A stretch of 64,000 bases of DNA from an uncultured Fodinibius sp. (GCA_913056235.1 CAJXMW010000001.1:806001-870000), one strand, 5' to 3'; positions 1-9,981 are shown, counted from the stretch's first letter. A program made the numbers and translations. The notes: generated by a model from the letters alone, not told the origin.

Positions 1-586
1 GTATATAAATTGTAAGCGAATGATTAATATCTGAAGGAGCTATTCTCAGATTAGTATATTCATCTCCGATATCTTTCCCAGTGACTAGAGCCTCCCCTTC
101 GACAAGCATGCCTATATATTGCTCGGGATGGTTATTTATGTTATTAATTTTTATAGGGTCTGGAACGTGTGAGGCTGTATCAATAACATGTAGGCTGTCG
201 GCAACTATTTCAGGCTTTCCATAATATAGTTTGAACGTTCCGGATACTCGAAGACTATCTCCCTTATGCACTTTACCTATTTTTCGATCTGAAAATATTC
301 GTATACCTGCAGAACTATCTTGCAGGTATACGACAAGGTACTGCTTTTGATAGATTGAATCTTCTACCGTGGCCCGACCAGTGACCGTAATCTGGTTGCC
401 TAGTAGATCCGGTTCCCCATCCTTATTTTGGTCCTTTAATACCTGTGATATCGATTTAACGCTATCTGTTTGAGATTTTACAGCTATTAAGTCGTGACAT
501 GTAGCCGACAAGAGTATTACTATAAGTAATAAAAATTTGAATACAGATATATATAGTGCACTCTTAATGTTTAAAGAGACGTCCAT
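1..586 (-). CDS. Exported OB-fold-like protein, 3' end outside window (possible sensor N-terminus)
   Basis: The reverse strand is open from an ATG at 586 to the window edge, giving 195 codons without a stop. Residues 8-30 form a hydrophobic export signal, and a cysteine at residue 30 (LLSATC) could be a lipobox. A segment DQNKDGEPDLLGNQITVTG (residues about 52-70) is followed by an alternating beta pattern (YLVVYLQDSSAGIRIFS, then GDSLRVSGTF). This resembles the OB-fold domain that precedes histidine kinase or nuclease modules in Bacteroidota-like genomes. A second similar repeat seems to begin near residue 150. The function is not recognised. A sensor kinase N-terminus is one possibility, but the catalytic part would lie outside the window. 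Confidence 0.6.
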   Translation of the reverse strand, partial: MDVSLNIKSALYISVFKFLLLIVILLSATCHDLIAVKSQTDSVKSISQVLKDQNKDGEPDLLGNQITVTGRATVEDSIYQKQYLVVYLQDSSAGIRIFSDRKIGKVHKGDSLRVSGTFKLYYGKPEIVADSLHVIDTASHVPDPIKINNINNHPEQYIGMLVEGEALVTGKDIGDEYTNLRIAPSDINHSLTIYI

Positions 587-767
587 TTTCCCTAAAGCCT
601 TTAAATTTTAAATGAACTTAAAGAAAATTAAGCTACAGGGAAAATGTGGGTATTAGAACCAACTTTAGTAATTATGGCTTATGAGTCCCAGAAAAGATTA
701 ATTATTAAGAGAGTACAGTAAGAATTGAGGCATTGAGTAAAAAAAATGTAGGGATTGATGGCAGGCT

Positions 768-1772
768 TTATACTTCCTGCATTATTTCGGCAAACAGCCG
801 GTGCGATTTTAGCCGCTTTTCGTGATCAAAGAGATAGGAGGCAATCATCAGCTCATCAGCCGCCGTTCGTTCTACAAAGTCCTCAACTTCTTGTCGGATG
901 CTATTCTTGCTGCCAATAAAGGTACAGGCCAACATTTGCTGTACCGCAGCGCGTTCGCGGATACCCCAGACTTCATTCATATTCTCAACGGGTGGAGGCA
1001 TCGGGCTGCGATCGCCGGTAACCACGCCCATAAACATTTGCATCAGTGAGGTCGCCAGATATTCTGCCTCGTCATCGCTATCAGCGGCCACAATGTTGAT
1101 GCAGGGTATAACGTAAGGCTCATCAAGTTGTTTGGAAGGCTCAAAATTTTCGTGATACACCTTTAGAGCCGACATCAGTTGTTGTGGGGCAAAGTGACTT
1201 GCAAATACATAAGGTAATCCCAATGATCCGGCCAACTGTGCACTGTCGGTGCTGGACCCCAAAATCCAAAGCGGTACCTCGGTACCTTTGCCTGGAATAG
1301 CCTGCACATGTTGCGAATTGTTATCAGAAAAATACTGCTGCAATTTCTGCACGTTCTGAGGAAACTGGTGGACAGCCGCCCGCCGATCCGAGCGAATGGC
1401 TTGGGCTGTACTCTGATCGGTGCCGGGGGCTCGTCCCAATCCAAGGTCAATGCGGTTGGGATACATGGTGGCCAGTGTACCGTAATGTTCGGCTATGATA
1501 AGCGGGGAGTGATTGGGCAGCATCACCCCGCCGGAGCCCACGCGCAGTGTTTCGGTAGCTTCGGCAACATGACCAATCAGCACAGAGGTGGCTGAACTGG
1601 CAATGTTCTCCATGTTATGATGTTCGGCCATCCAAAAGCGCTTGTAGCCCCACTGCTCAACATGCTGGGCAAGATCGCGGCTGTTGGCAATGGCATCGGC
1701 CGGTTTTTGGCCTTCAGTAATGACGGCCAGATCCAATACAGAATAGGGGATGTTTGAGTGTGTTTTACTCAT
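768..1772 (-). CDS. LLM class flavin-dependent oxidoreductase (luciferase-like monooxygenase, group 1)
   Basis: This 334-residue protein has the bacterial luciferase-like TIM-barrel fold signature. [10 protein letters not shown] lies at residues 45-54, [14 protein letters not shown] at about 77-90 and [13 protein letters not shown] at about 108-120. These are typical of the single-subunit 'luciferase family oxidoreductase, group 1' (YhbW/MsnO8-like), which binds reduced FMN and oxidises an unknown small substrate in the cytosol. The length is normal for the family. The gene is read leftward, 165 nt beyond the end of the efflux operon, and a hairpin lies in that gap, so it is probably transcribed separately. 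The substrate cannot be inferred from the sequence. Confidence 0.88.
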   Translation of the reverse strand: MSKTHSNIPYSVLDLAVITEGQKPADAIANSRDLAQHVEQWGYKRFWMAEHHNMENIASSATSVLIGHVAEATETLRVGSGGVMLPNHSPLIIAEHYGTLATMYPNRIDLGLGRAPGTDQSTAQAIRSDRRAAVHQFPQNVQKLQQYFSDNNSQHVQAIPGKGTEVPLWILGSSTDSAQLAGSLGLPYVFASHFAPQQLMSALKVYHENFEPSKQLDEPYVIPCINIVAADSDDEAEYLATSLMQMFMGVVTGDRSPMPPPVENMNEVWGIRERAAVQQMLACTFIGSKNSIRQEVEDFVERTAADELMIASYLFDHEKRLKSHRLFAEIMQEV

Positions 1773-1803
1773 ATCAAAATCTCTTAGAATTCAATCTTTC
1801 TAA

Positions 1804-1843
1804 CCTTCTTGTCCCACCGAATGGCTCGGGGCGGGCAAGAAGG
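1804..1843. other. Intergenic hairpin between efflux operon and monooxygenase gene
   Basis: CCTTCTTGTCCC at 1804-1815 is nearly complementary to GGGCAAGAAGG at 1833-1843, giving a stem of about 11 bp. No U-tract follows on either strand. It could be a weak or Rho-assisted end for the leftward efflux operon, or a repeat remnant. Confidence 0.35.
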
Positions 1844-1937
1844 AACTCATAGTTGAAAAATTAAGTGGATAAGCTGTTCCTGACTCACGTTCCTCTTGGA
1901 AAAGAGGGATTTAAAGAGATTGGAACAAGATATTCTA

Positions 1938-3389
1938 TTAGTTGCTATCAGATTTAGTGGCCCTTCCAGTTGACTGGTCCCAGCCACCGCCGAGTGAGCG
2001 ATACAGGTCAACGCCGGCTGTAAGTTGTTGCAGCCGGTCGGCCACATTGCTTAGTTGGGCCGAAAGGTAGTTCTGCTGAGCCGTAAGCACCTCAGCGTAA
2101 TTAGCTTCACCATAACGCAAAAGTTCACGCGAGTATTCGACGGCATTTTCCAGCGCTTCAAGTTGCTGCCTTCGGAGCTCCAGCTTTTGTTCAGCATTCT
2201 GGTATTGGCTCATAGCATTTGAAACTTCTCGGCTGGCATCGAGGACAGTACTGCGCAGTTGTAGTTTGGCTTGCTCTTGACGGGCCTTGCTGCGTTTGAG
2301 ACGAGCCTTGTTTTGTCCCCGGTTAAAAATAGGCTGTGTGAGTCCGGCGATGAGATTGTAGAAAATGGAGCCCGGCTGAAAAAGATCCTCGGTTTGCAGG
2401 CTCTGGTATCCCCCCTCGGCCGTGAGGGTAAAGGACGGATAAAAGTAAGCCCGTGCGTTATTAGTAAGCTCAAAAGCGCTGCGAAAATTTTGTTCCGCTG
2501 CGATGATATCAGGACGATTGCGAAGTAGCTGCGCAGGCATTCCGGTCGCCAGTGAATCAATAGGTTCTTGGGTTACCAAGCTGTTGCGTTCAATAGATCC
2601 CGGAGCGCGCCCCAGCAAAATACTGAGCGCGTGTTCCTGCTCGGTAATTTGCTGCTTGAGCTCAGGAACAGTCACCTCAGCGGCATATTGATTGGCGATG
2701 CTTTGCTGCACCGAAACTCCGGTGACAATGCCGCTCTCCTTCAGGCTCTTGATGGTTTGCACATCCTGCTGTCGATTCTCGACTGTCTGCTTGGTGATTT
2801 CCAGTTGTTTGTCCAAGGCCATCAGCCGGTAATAGGCTGTCGCCACATTAGCGATAAGCGTGGTCTGTACGGCGCGGCGTGTAGCTTCGGTCTGTAGCAG
2901 TGCGGCGTAGCTGGCTTTTTTGGCGCTGGTCAATTTGCCCCAAACGTCGAGTTCCCAACTGGAGCTCAGCGATACCGCGTACTGCTCGCTGGCCGGGATG
3001 GTGGTGTTACCCGAACTTCCACCCAAGCTGAAGCTGTTGTCAGACTGTTCGTTGTAAGAGGCGCGCCCATTGAGTCCCAGGCTGGGCAACAGGCTCATCT
3101 TGCCCTCGTAAAAATTAGCTTCGGCCACCCGAATTTGTTGGATAGCATCACGCAATTGCAGGTTGTTTTCAAGGGCTTCCTCGATGAGATTACGCAGCTG
3201 TGGATCTTCAAAAACCTGTTGCCAGGGCATATTAGCCAGTGTCGTACTGTCCATACTCACCTGCTCAAAAGGGTAGAGGTCTTCAGTTTGTTGCGTTGGT
3301 TTTTTGTAGGATTTTGTAGCAATGCAGGATGATACCAACACTGCTAGCAATCCAGATATCAGCAATTTTGATGTTCGGTTAAACGACAT
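1938..3389 (-). CDS. TolC/OprM-like outer membrane efflux lipoprotein (NodT family)
   Basis: At 483 residues this has the usual length of RND outer-membrane channels. A lipoprotein signal ends in LVSSC, making Cys22 the likely lipidated residue. The middle carries SWELDVWGKL, characteristic of the NodT/OprM group, and MPAQLLRNRPDIIAAE, the conserved inter-repeat segment. Two OEP repeats and long helical coiled-coil stretches complete the fold. It would form the outer-membrane duct of the tripartite pump encoded just upstream. The gap to the RND gene is 37 nt, so the four genes marR, MFP, RND and OMF (8339 down to 1938) form one leftward operon. Confidence 0.92.
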   Translation of the reverse strand: MSFNRTSKLLISGLLAVLVSSCIATKSYKKPTQQTEDLYPFEQVSMDSTTLANMPWQQVFEDPQLRNLIEEALENNLQLRDAIQQIRVAEANFYEGKMSLLPSLGLNGRASYNEQSDNSFSLGGSSGNTTIPASEQYAVSLSSSWELDVWGKLTSAKKASYAALLQTEATRRAVQTTLIANVATAYYRLMALDKQLEITKQTVENRQQDVQTIKSLKESGIVTGVSVQQSIANQYAAEVTVPELKQQITEQEHALSILLGRAPGSIERNSLVTQEPIDSLATGMPAQLLRNRPDIIAAEQNFRSAFELTNNARAYFYPSFTLTAEGGYQSLQTEDLFQPGSIFYNLIAGLTQPIFNRGQNKARLKRSKARQEQAKLQLRSTVLDASREVSNAMSQYQNAEQKLELRRQQLEALENAVEYSRELLRYGEANYAEVLTAQQNYLSAQLSNVADRLQQLTAGVDLYRSLGGGWDQSTGRATKSDSN

Positions 3390-3426
3390 AGTAATCTTGT
3401 TGAAATATCTTTTAGTAATTAGATGC

Positions 3427-6400
3427 TCAGGGCATAATAATTTGATCGCGCTGCTCTTTTACGATTTCCGGAGGACCGGATATCTTCTCTTGCAGCGTTT
3501 GAAGGAGTATAAACAGCACCGGTACCACGAGAAGGCCAATAAAAGTACCGATAAACATGCCGCCTGCCGTGCCGATACCGATGGATTGGTTGGCATTGGC
3601 ATTAATGCCGGTAGCCAAGGCTAGTGGTAGCAGGCCGGCGATAAAGGCGAAGGAGGTCATCAGAATAGGACGAAGACGGGCTTCGGCCCCGTTGATGGCA
3701 GCTTTGGCAATAGTCATGCCTTCTTCTCTACGACGCTGCAGGGCAAACTCTACTACTAGGATGGCGTTTTTAGCCAGCAGTCCCATCAACATAATCGAAG
3801 AGATCTGCAGATAAATATTATTGGCCACGCCAAAGATGTTGGCAAATATAAATGATCCCGCCAGCCCGATCGGGAGGGGTAGAATAACGGCCCAGGGAAC
3901 CAGGTAACTTTCATACTGGGCGCTCAGCAGGAAGTAGACAAATATTAAACAGAGGGCAAAAATAATGAGCTCCTGTCCGCTGGCTTTACTCTCCTCTCGG
4001 GTTAGTCCGGAGAAAGCGTAATCGTACTGATCCGAAATCTGGGTGCTAAAGACCTCTTTGATAGCATCAATAGCATCGCCGGAGCTGTAGCCGGGATTGG
4101 TAGCACCAGTAAGCTGAACCGAATTGAACAGGTTGAATCGCGAAATATTCTGGGGGCCATAGACGCGCTCAAGGTCAACGAAAGAGCTGATGGGGGCCAT
4201 TTCTCCCTGGCCGTTGCGGACGGTAATATTTTGCAGGCTTTCTTTGGAGCCTCGAGATTCAGGGTCGGCCTGAACGTACACGCGGTAGAGCTTACCAAAG
4301 CGGTTGAAATTCGAGACATAAAGACCGCCGTAGTAAGCCTGCATCACATCCATTATAGATTTTGGCGTAATGCCGGCGCGCTTTGCTTTGGCTATATCCA
4401 CATTGACCAGGTATTGTGGATAATTGGTGTTAAAATACGAGGACGCATATTGTATTTCGGGACGCTGAAACAGTGCCTGTTGCACCTTCTGGCTGACGTT
4501 CTCGAGTTCTTGCAACGAACCACTGGACTCATCCTGAACATTTACAGTAAAGCCGCTGGTGTTGCCAAATCCCGAAATCACGGGTGGAGCAAAGAAAGCA
4601 ATGTCCGCTTCTTTAATGCTCGATGTTTTCTGTTGTAGTTCGGCGATGACATCTTTAACACTCTTGCTTCGTTGATTCCAATGGTTAAGCTTGCCCACTA
4701 CAAATCCGTATTGGCTGCCGGACCCACTAATGATACCAAAGCCGGAAATAGCCAGTCGGGAATCAATGATATCCATATCGGCCAGTATCTGATCTACCTC
4801 GCTCATCACTTCCTTGGTGCGATCCAATGAGGCCGAGGGCGGAAGGCTTATATTGGCAAAAAAGGTACCCTGATCCTCATCAGGTACAAAGCCTGAAGGT
4901 GTGGTCTGGAAAAGAAATCCGAAAAGCACAATAGAACCGACAACCACGGCTACAGCCGCCCATGAGTTACGGGTAAAAAATCCGAGTACCTTCTTGTAGC
5001 GATATTTGGCCACATCAAATACAGAGTTAAAGGCAATGGCAAAGCGGTCCATAAAGCTTTTCTCTTCGCCGATTGTTTTGTGTTCTGGTTTTAATACCAA
5101 GGCACACAGGGCGGGGCTCAGTGTAAGCGCGTTTACGGCCGAGATGATAATGGCCGTAGCCAGGGTGATACCAAACTGCTGGAAAAATACACCCGTAGAG
5201 CCGGTGATAAAGGTCACCGGAACAAAGATTGCCGACATGACCAGGGTAATGGACACGATGGCGCCGGCAATTTCATTCATTCCCTCTACGGCGGCTTCGG
5301 TGCCTGATTCAGCCCCCTCCTCAAGCTTGGCGTGGATAATCTCCACCACAATAATGGCATCGTCCACTACAATTCCGATGGCAAGTACCAGTGCGAAGAG
5401 CGTCAACAGGTTAACGCTGTAGCCAAAAAGGTTGAGGAAGAAGAAGGTACCAATAATCGATACGGGTACGGCAATGGCCGGGATGAGGGTTGAGCGCCAA
5501 TCCTGCAAAAATACAAACACCACAATAAATACAAGCAGAAAAGCTTCCAGGAAGGTGGTAAACACTTTGTCGATGGATGCGGTGAGGAAACTGTTAGCAT
5601 CAAAGACCGTAGTGTATTCAATATCATCGGGGAAGTTCTGGGAGGCGGCTTCAATTTCGGCTTTTACGTTTTCTACCACTTCCTGGGCGTTAGCACCGGC
5701 TGTTTTTGATACAAACATTCCAACACTGGGTCCGCCATTGGCAGTACTATGGCTGCCGTAGGTTTGTGCTCCGAGTTCAACTTCTGCTACATCGCCAAGT
5801 CGAAGCATTTCGGAATTTTTGGATCCTTCGCGGATGATAATATCGCGATACTCGGGAGCCTCGGAAAGACGTCCCTGGTATTTCATAGTATATTGAAAAG
5901 ACTGGCCGCTGTTTTCACCAATCGATCCGGGGGCTGCCACAAAACTTTGTTCATTAAGGGCCGCAATCACATCATTGGGGGTCAAATTATAGGAGGCCAT
6001 CTTATCAGGTTTCATCCAGATACGCATGGCATAGGTGTTGGATCCAAAGGCATCGGCCGTGCCCACTCCGTTAACTCGTTGAAGCCGGGGAATTAGATTG
6101 ATGCGGGCAAAATTCTCAAGAAAAGTGCCGTCATGAGTCCCATTAGGACTATACAGGGTAAAAATGAGCAACCTGCTGGTTTGCTCTTTCTGGGTGGTGA
6201 CGCCGGTCTGAGTTACTTCTTGCGGCAGAAAACTGCTGGCTTGCGCTACTCGGTTTTGCACATTGACGGCAGCAATATCGGGATCAGTTCCCAGCTCGAA
6301 AAAGACCTGGATTTGAGCACGGCCGTTGTTACTGGCCGTCGAGCTCATATAGGTCATGCCTTCAACTCCGTTTATTTGTTCTTCGAGTGGAGCCACAACA

Positions 6401-6579
6401 CTATTAAGTACAGTTTCGGCATTGGCTCCGGGATAGGTGGCAGAAACCTGGATTGTTGGTGGCGCAATTTTGGGATACAACGAAACCGGCAAGGCATTAT
6501 ATCCGAGAAGTCCCAGGATAACGATGATGATGGAGATGACCGTCGATAATACCGGTCGTTCAATAAATCGTCTTATCAT
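3427..6579 (-). CDS. RND (HAE1-type) multidrug efflux permease, AcrB-like
   Basis: The protein has 1050 residues, the full AcrB length. It begins MIRRFIERPVLSTVI, with a first transmembrane helix and the conserved NALPVSLYPKIAPPTI periplasmic entry. The proton-relay acidic pair sits in the fourth transmembrane helix (GIVVDDAIIVVE). Two large periplasmic loops and two blocks of transmembrane helices show the internal duplication of RND pumps. It exports drugs or other hydrophobic compounds by proton antiport across the inner membrane, through the MFP and OMF encoded beside it. The substrate range cannot be read from the sequence. The 60-nt gap to the upstream MFP gene supports co-transcription. 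Confidence 0.95.
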   Translation of the reverse strand: MIRRFIERPVLSTVISIIIVILGLLGYNALPVSLYPKIAPPTIQVSATYPGANAETVLNSVVAPLEEQINGVEGMTYMSSTASNNGRAQIQVFFELGTDPDIAAVNVQNRVAQASSFLPQEVTQTGVTTQKEQTSRLLIFTLYSPNGTHDGTFLENFARINLIPRLQRVNGVGTADAFGSNTYAMRIWMKPDKMASYNLTPNDVIAALNEQSFVAAPGSIGENSGQSFQYTMKYQGRLSEAPEYRDIIIREGSKNSEMLRLGDVAEVELGAQTYGSHSTANGGPSVGMFVSKTAGANAQEVVENVKAEIEAASQNFPDDIEYTTVFDANSFLTASIDKVFTTFLEAFLLVFIVVFVFLQDWRSTLIPAIAVPVSIIGTFFFLNLFGYSVNLLTLFALVLAIGIVVDDAIIVVEIIHAKLEEGAESGTEAAVEGMNEIAGAIVSITLVMSAIFVPVTFITGSTGVFFQQFGITLATAIIISAVNALTLSPALCALVLKPEHKTIGEEKSFMDRFAIAFNSVFDVAKYRYKKVLGFFTRNSWAAVAVVVGSIVLFGFLFQTTPSGFVPDEDQGTFFANISLPPSASLDRTKEVMSEVDQILADMDIIDSRLAISGFGIISGSGSQYGFVVGKLNHWNQRSKSVKDVIAELQQKTSSIKEADIAFFAPPVISGFGNTSGFTVNVQDESSGSLQELENVSQKVQQALFQRPEIQYASSYFNTNYPQYLVNVDIAKAKRAGITPKSIMDVMQAYYGGLYVSNFNRFGKLYRVYVQADPESRGSKESLQNITVRNGQGEMAPISSFVDLERVYGPQNISRFNLFNSVQLTGATNPGYSSGDAIDAIKEVFSTQISDQYDYAFSGLTREESKASGQELIIFALCLIFVYFLLSAQYESYLVPWAVILPLPIGLAGSFIFANIFGVANNIYLQISSIMLMGLLAKNAILVVEFALQRRREEGMTIAKAAINGAEARLRPILMTSFAFIAGLLPLALATGINANANQSIGIGTAGGMFIGTFIGLLVVPVLFILLQTLQEKISGPPEIVKEQRDQIIMP

Positions 6580-6639
6580 GATCGAAAAGTTATATTCTTA
6601 AAATTTTACAGTAGCACTGATGGTCTGAGCCTGCTGCTG

Positions 6640-7833
6640 TTATTGCTTTTGAACAGTGAGGGCCTGGTATAAACTGTCACTGTTTACGGGAGTTGGCTTG
6701 ATTACATTACCATCCTGTAGGTTGCTGAGTCCAGCCGTAGCAATTCGTTGTCCGCTCGATAATCCCTCTTCAACGACGAACAGCTGCTTGGTTGACAGCG
6801 GCAGGGTTTTTATTTCGGTACTTTCAACAGTATTGCTATCGGTGATGGCATATACAAAACGTTTGTTCTGAACTTCGTAGGTCGCCTTTTTGGGAATCAC
6901 AATAGCTGATTCCTGCTGAAAGGGAATTTGCACCTGTGCTGATCCTCCGCTACGTAGAATCTCTTTGGGATTGGGAAAGACAGCACGGAAAGATGCTGAT
7001 CCTGTTTTCTTGTCAATAAGTCCACTGGCCAGGCGAAGCGTTCCTTGGTGCTGGTACATTGTATTGTCCGGCAAAATCAAGTTTACCGGCGGCATTTCGC
7101 CGATGCGCTGTTGCAGCGTTTTGTTTCCGTCCTCGGATGCTACACCTTGCGCCATTTCCAGAAGCTCACGCTCACTCATTGAGAAGTAGGCATACACCTC
7201 GGAGATATTTGAAATAGTTGTCAAAGGCTGGGCCATGGAGCTGTTCACTAAGCTGCCAATACGGTACGGAATGCTGCCAATCACCCCATCCGTAGGACTT
7301 TTTACCTTTGTGTAATTCAGGTTAACCCGGGCATTTTCAAGTCGGGCTTTGGCTTGTGCCAAAGCTGCTTCTTGCGATTCCAACTTGTTTTTGGCGGATT
7401 GCAGTTGGTAGTCGCTCACAATATCCTTTTTGACCAACCGGCTGTAACGTTGCACTTCGTCCTCGGCTGTTTTAATCGCTGCTTTGGCCGCTTGTACATC
7501 GGCTTCCGCAGAGCGCACTTCCTGCTCGTACTGCTCGCTGTTAATCTGAAAAAGCAGTTCACCATTCTCAACGATGTCGCCTTCGTCGACCGGCATTTGT
7601 GTGATATATCCTTGCACGCGTGGACGGATTTCTACAGTTTGGCGTCCCTCAAGTGTGGCGGGATAGGTGCTGGTTAGTTCAATTGATCGGGGCTGCAGGT
7701 TTAGTACGGGATACGATTGTACCTGTTGTTGGTTGGCAGTACCTTGCTGGTCTGAGCTTCCACATGAGACAATAAGAATAGAAGCCATGCAAAAGATTAG
7801 GCTGCTGGTGAATAATTGAAATTTAGATTCCAT
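6640..7833 (-). CDS. RND efflux periplasmic adaptor (membrane fusion protein), lipoprotein
   Basis: I place the start at the ATG at 7833 rather than the upstream TTG at 7893. From 7833 the N-terminus reads as a lipoprotein signal (SLIFCMASILIVSC, Cys24), as in AcrA. The 397-residue product has the order expected of an MFP: a lipoyl half (PRVQGYITQMPVDEGDIVENG), a helical hairpin coiled coil, the second lipoyl half (NYTKVKSPTDGVIG), a beta-barrel domain and a membrane-proximal domain. It would bridge the RND pump and the outer-membrane channel. The TTG alternative overlaps the marR stop by 4 nt, so coupled translation from it cannot be excluded. Confidence 0.92.
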   Translation of the reverse strand: MESKFQLFTSSLIFCMASILIVSCGSSDQQGTANQQQVQSYPVLNLQPRSIELTSTYPATLEGRQTVEIRPRVQGYITQMPVDEGDIVENGELLFQINSEQYEQEVRSAEADVQAAKAAIKTAEDEVQRYSRLVKKDIVSDYQLQSAKNKLESQEAALAQAKARLENARVNLNYTKVKSPTDGVIGSIPYRIGSLVNSSMAQPLTTISNISEVYAYFSMSERELLEMAQGVASEDGNKTLQQRIGEMPPVNLILPDNTMYQHQGTLRLASGLIDKKTGSASFRAVFPNPKEILRSGGSAQVQIPFQQESAIVIPKKATYEVQNKRFVYAITDSNTVESTEIKTLPLSTKQLFVVEEGLSSGQRIATAGLSNLQDGNVIKPTPVNSDSLYQALTVQKQ

Positions 7834-7889
7834 GAGTTGATAACTTTGCTGAGTGATTAGAAGAAATTCAGAACTAATTGTTGATATGG

Positions 7890-8339
7890 TCAACAGTTAG
7901 AGTTTTCTATCGCAATTCTGTAAATGTGTTCTACTGTTTTTTCGAGCTTGTCAATTTTTTGCTGGCAGATATCATCAGTAACAGTATTGTTGACTTCTTT
8001 GTCGAGCGTGACTGCCTTTTCCAGTTCTTCCATGCCGTATTTGGTGACCAATAAAATTTTACGGCGTTTGTCGTCCGGATCAGTGTTGCGGGCTACAAAA
8101 TGGTTTTCCTCGAGTCCATTTATCAGCCGAAGTACCGCTGATTTATCTCTTTCAACGATGTCCGCTAACTCTTGGAGGATGAGGCCGTCCTTGTTATCGA
8201 GGATGTTGAGAATAAAATATTGTTCAACTGTAAGCTTTAGATCTTCTTCTTCAAAGCGTTGTCTTAGATTTCGAAGAATACCTTTAACGGCAAACCCCAT
8301 CTTGCAACTGAGGGTGTGACAAAAGAGACCTGTTCCCAT
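7890..8339 (-). CDS. MarR-family transcriptional regulator of the efflux operon
   Basis: This 149-residue protein has the MarR winged-helix layout. The N-terminal dimerisation helix is followed by TVEQYFILNILDNKDG, then the recognition helix region ADIVERDKSAVLRLINGLEE, then the wing with ARNTDPDDKRRKILLVT (the conserved D-x-R-x-K/R wing). It is the first gene of the leftward RND operon, the classical arrangement for a local repressor that responds to a ligand. A perfect inverted repeat lies 45-65 nt upstream of its start. Met14 is a possible alternative start. Confidence 0.9.
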   Translation of the reverse strand: MGTGLFCHTLSCKMGFAVKGILRNLRQRFEEEDLKLTVEQYFILNILDNKDGLILQELADIVERDKSAVLRLINGLEENHFVARNTDPDDKRRKILLVTKYGMEELEKAVTLDKEVNNTVTDDICQQKIDKLEKTVEHIYRIAIENSNC

Positions 8340-8383
8340 AGTTTTTTAGGTTGCTAAAATTATGATTGGACAAAGAAAGGTAA

Positions 8384-8404
8384 TTAGTTGATATATGCAA
8401 CTAA
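8384..8404. promoter_or_regulatory. Candidate MarR operator
   Basis: A perfect inverted repeat has arms TTAGTTG (8384-8390) and CAACTAA (8398-8404) around a 7-nt AT-rich spacer. Its size and symmetry fit MarR-family operators, and it lies 45 nt upstream of the marR start in the divergent intergenic region shared with the decarboxylase gene. Autoregulation is inferred. Confidence 0.55.
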
Positions 8405-8544
8405 ATTTCTGTGAGTTAACTGTTTCTTCATATCGTTTTACCTTTTTTATCATTTTGGAAGTCGCATATGTTCTACCTCCATGGAAAGCCGCCAACCAAT
8501 CTCTATATTTGTTCTGCAAATAAATCCCAAGAAGTTTAGCAAAA

Positions 8545-9978
8545 ATGAGTCTTGACGTATCGTCCCGACAATTTCAGCAGTGGATCAAGCAAGCCGGTCA
8601 GCTAGTCTCGGATTTCTATGAACGAAAGGAAGAAGGATCTGTATTTGCTGGCCAATCGCCTACCGAAGTACAGGAATTGTTAGAGGAATCACTTCCAGAG
8701 AAAGCTGAAAGCATAAACAACCTGCTCGATGAGACCGGCGAAAAAATTTTGAGTTCCATTACCAATAATATAGGTCCGCGATACTATGGATATATCACCG
8801 GTGGCGGCAACCAGGTGGCGGTGCTGGCCGAGATGATCAAGGCGTCGCTCAATCAAAATAATTTGAAGTGGCACTCGTCGCCGGTGAGTACCGAGCTGGA
8901 GCGGCTGGTGATGCGCTGGGTGGCGGAGTTTATCGGTTATCCCACCAGCAGTGCCGGGGTATTGCTCAGCGGCGGATCGGTTGCCAACTTTAACTGTCTG
9001 GCAGTAGCGCGAAAGATCAAGGCGCCGGCTGACATTTCAGAAGAAGGGGTTTATGGATCCAGACCGATGACGGTGTACGTCTCCGAGGAGGGGCATTCCA
9101 GCTTCGACAAAGCGATGGACATGCTGGGGCTCGGCAAAAGCTACCTCCGCAAAATTCCGGTGGATGAGCAGATGCGCATTGATCCAGAGCAGCTCGAAAA
9201 GCAGGTGCAAAAGGATAAAAACCGGGGGTTGGAGCCTATTTGTGCCATAGCCGTAGCGGGAACGACCAATTCCGGCGCGGTAGATGATCTGCAAGCTGTG
9301 GCTGAGATCTGCCAAAAGCACGGGCTCTGGTATCATGTGGATGCGGCTTATGGCGGTCCTGCAGCTAAGGTTGAAGGAGTTTCTGAACTTTTCGAAGGTA
9401 TTGAACAGGCTGATTCGGTGGTTGTGAATCCCCACAAGTGGATGTATGTGCCGTTTGAGGCGGGTGGTGTGCTGGTAAAAAATCCCGAGCACCTGCGTCG
9501 GACCTTCAGTACCATTCCTGATTACTTGAAGTCGGATCAGCAAAATGGGGGGCGTACGGACCTGATGGAATATAACCTGCCATTGACCAAGGAGTTTAAA
9601 GCGCTTAAGGTGTGGATGACGCTCAAGGCGTATGGTGCCGATCGTATACGCAGCGAAATTGCTCGTGATATTGGCAAGGCTAAGTATTTAGCTGAGCTTG
9701 TTGAGGAGCATGAGCAGCTGGAGCTGATTGCCCACGGTTCGCTGTCGATTGTTTGTTTTCGGTATAGTCCCGACGGACTAGATGAGACGTCGCTGAATGA
9801 GCTTAACGATCGCATTATTGATGAGATCGAAACCGACGGCCGCGTATTTTTAACCGGCACTAAAATCCACGGAAAGACGGCACTGCGGGCCTGTTTTATC
9901 AATCACCGCACCGAAAATGACGATATTGATTTTTTGCGGGATGTCGTGCTGGAAATTGGCAGTGGATTGAATTCTTAA
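8545..9978 (+). CDS. Group II PLP-dependent decarboxylase (aromatic-amino-acid / glutamate decarboxylase family)
   Basis: This 477-residue protein is of the DDC/GAD family. It shows the PLP-binding sequence WYHVDAAYGGPAA and the Schiff-base lysine in VVNPHKWMYVPFEAGG (Lys298). The family-typical HSSPVSTELERLVMRW and SGGSVANFNCLAVARK are also present. The enzyme would remove the alpha-carboxyl group from an amino acid. The sequence cannot distinguish an aromatic substrate from others. It is transcribed divergently from the marR-efflux operon, so amine production next to an efflux pump is a possible functional pair. A TATATTTG box at 8504-8511 resembles the Bacteroidota -7 element, without a clear -33 partner. 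Confidence 0.88.
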   Translation: MSLDVSSRQFQQWIKQAGQLVSDFYERKEEGSVFAGQSPTEVQELLEESLPEKAESINNLLDETGEKILSSITNNIGPRYYGYITGGGNQVAVLAEMIKASLNQNNLKWHSSPVSTELERLVMRWVAEFIGYPTSSAGVLLSGGSVANFNCLAVARKIKAPADISEEGVYGSRPMTVYVSEEGHSSFDKAMDMLGLGKSYLRKIPVDEQMRIDPEQLEKQVQKDKNRGLEPICAIAVAGTTNSGAVDDLQAVAEICQKHGLWYHVDAAYGGPAAKVEGVSELFEGIEQADSVVVNPHKWMYVPFEAGGVLVKNPEHLRRTFSTIPDYLKSDQQNGGRTDLMEYNLPLTKEFKALKVWMTLKAYGADRIRSEIARDIGKAKYLAELVEEHEQLELIAHGSLSIVCFRYSPDGLDETSLNELNDRIIDEIETDGRVFLTGTKIHGKTALRACFINHRTENDDIDFLRDVVLEIGSGLNS

Positions 9979-9981
9979 CGG

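Noticed and set aside
7877-7897. A second MarR operator (GTTGA-TATGG-TCAAC) at the MFP start
   Set aside because: The arms are short and the sequence is inside the marR coding end; I prefer the stronger repeat at 8384.
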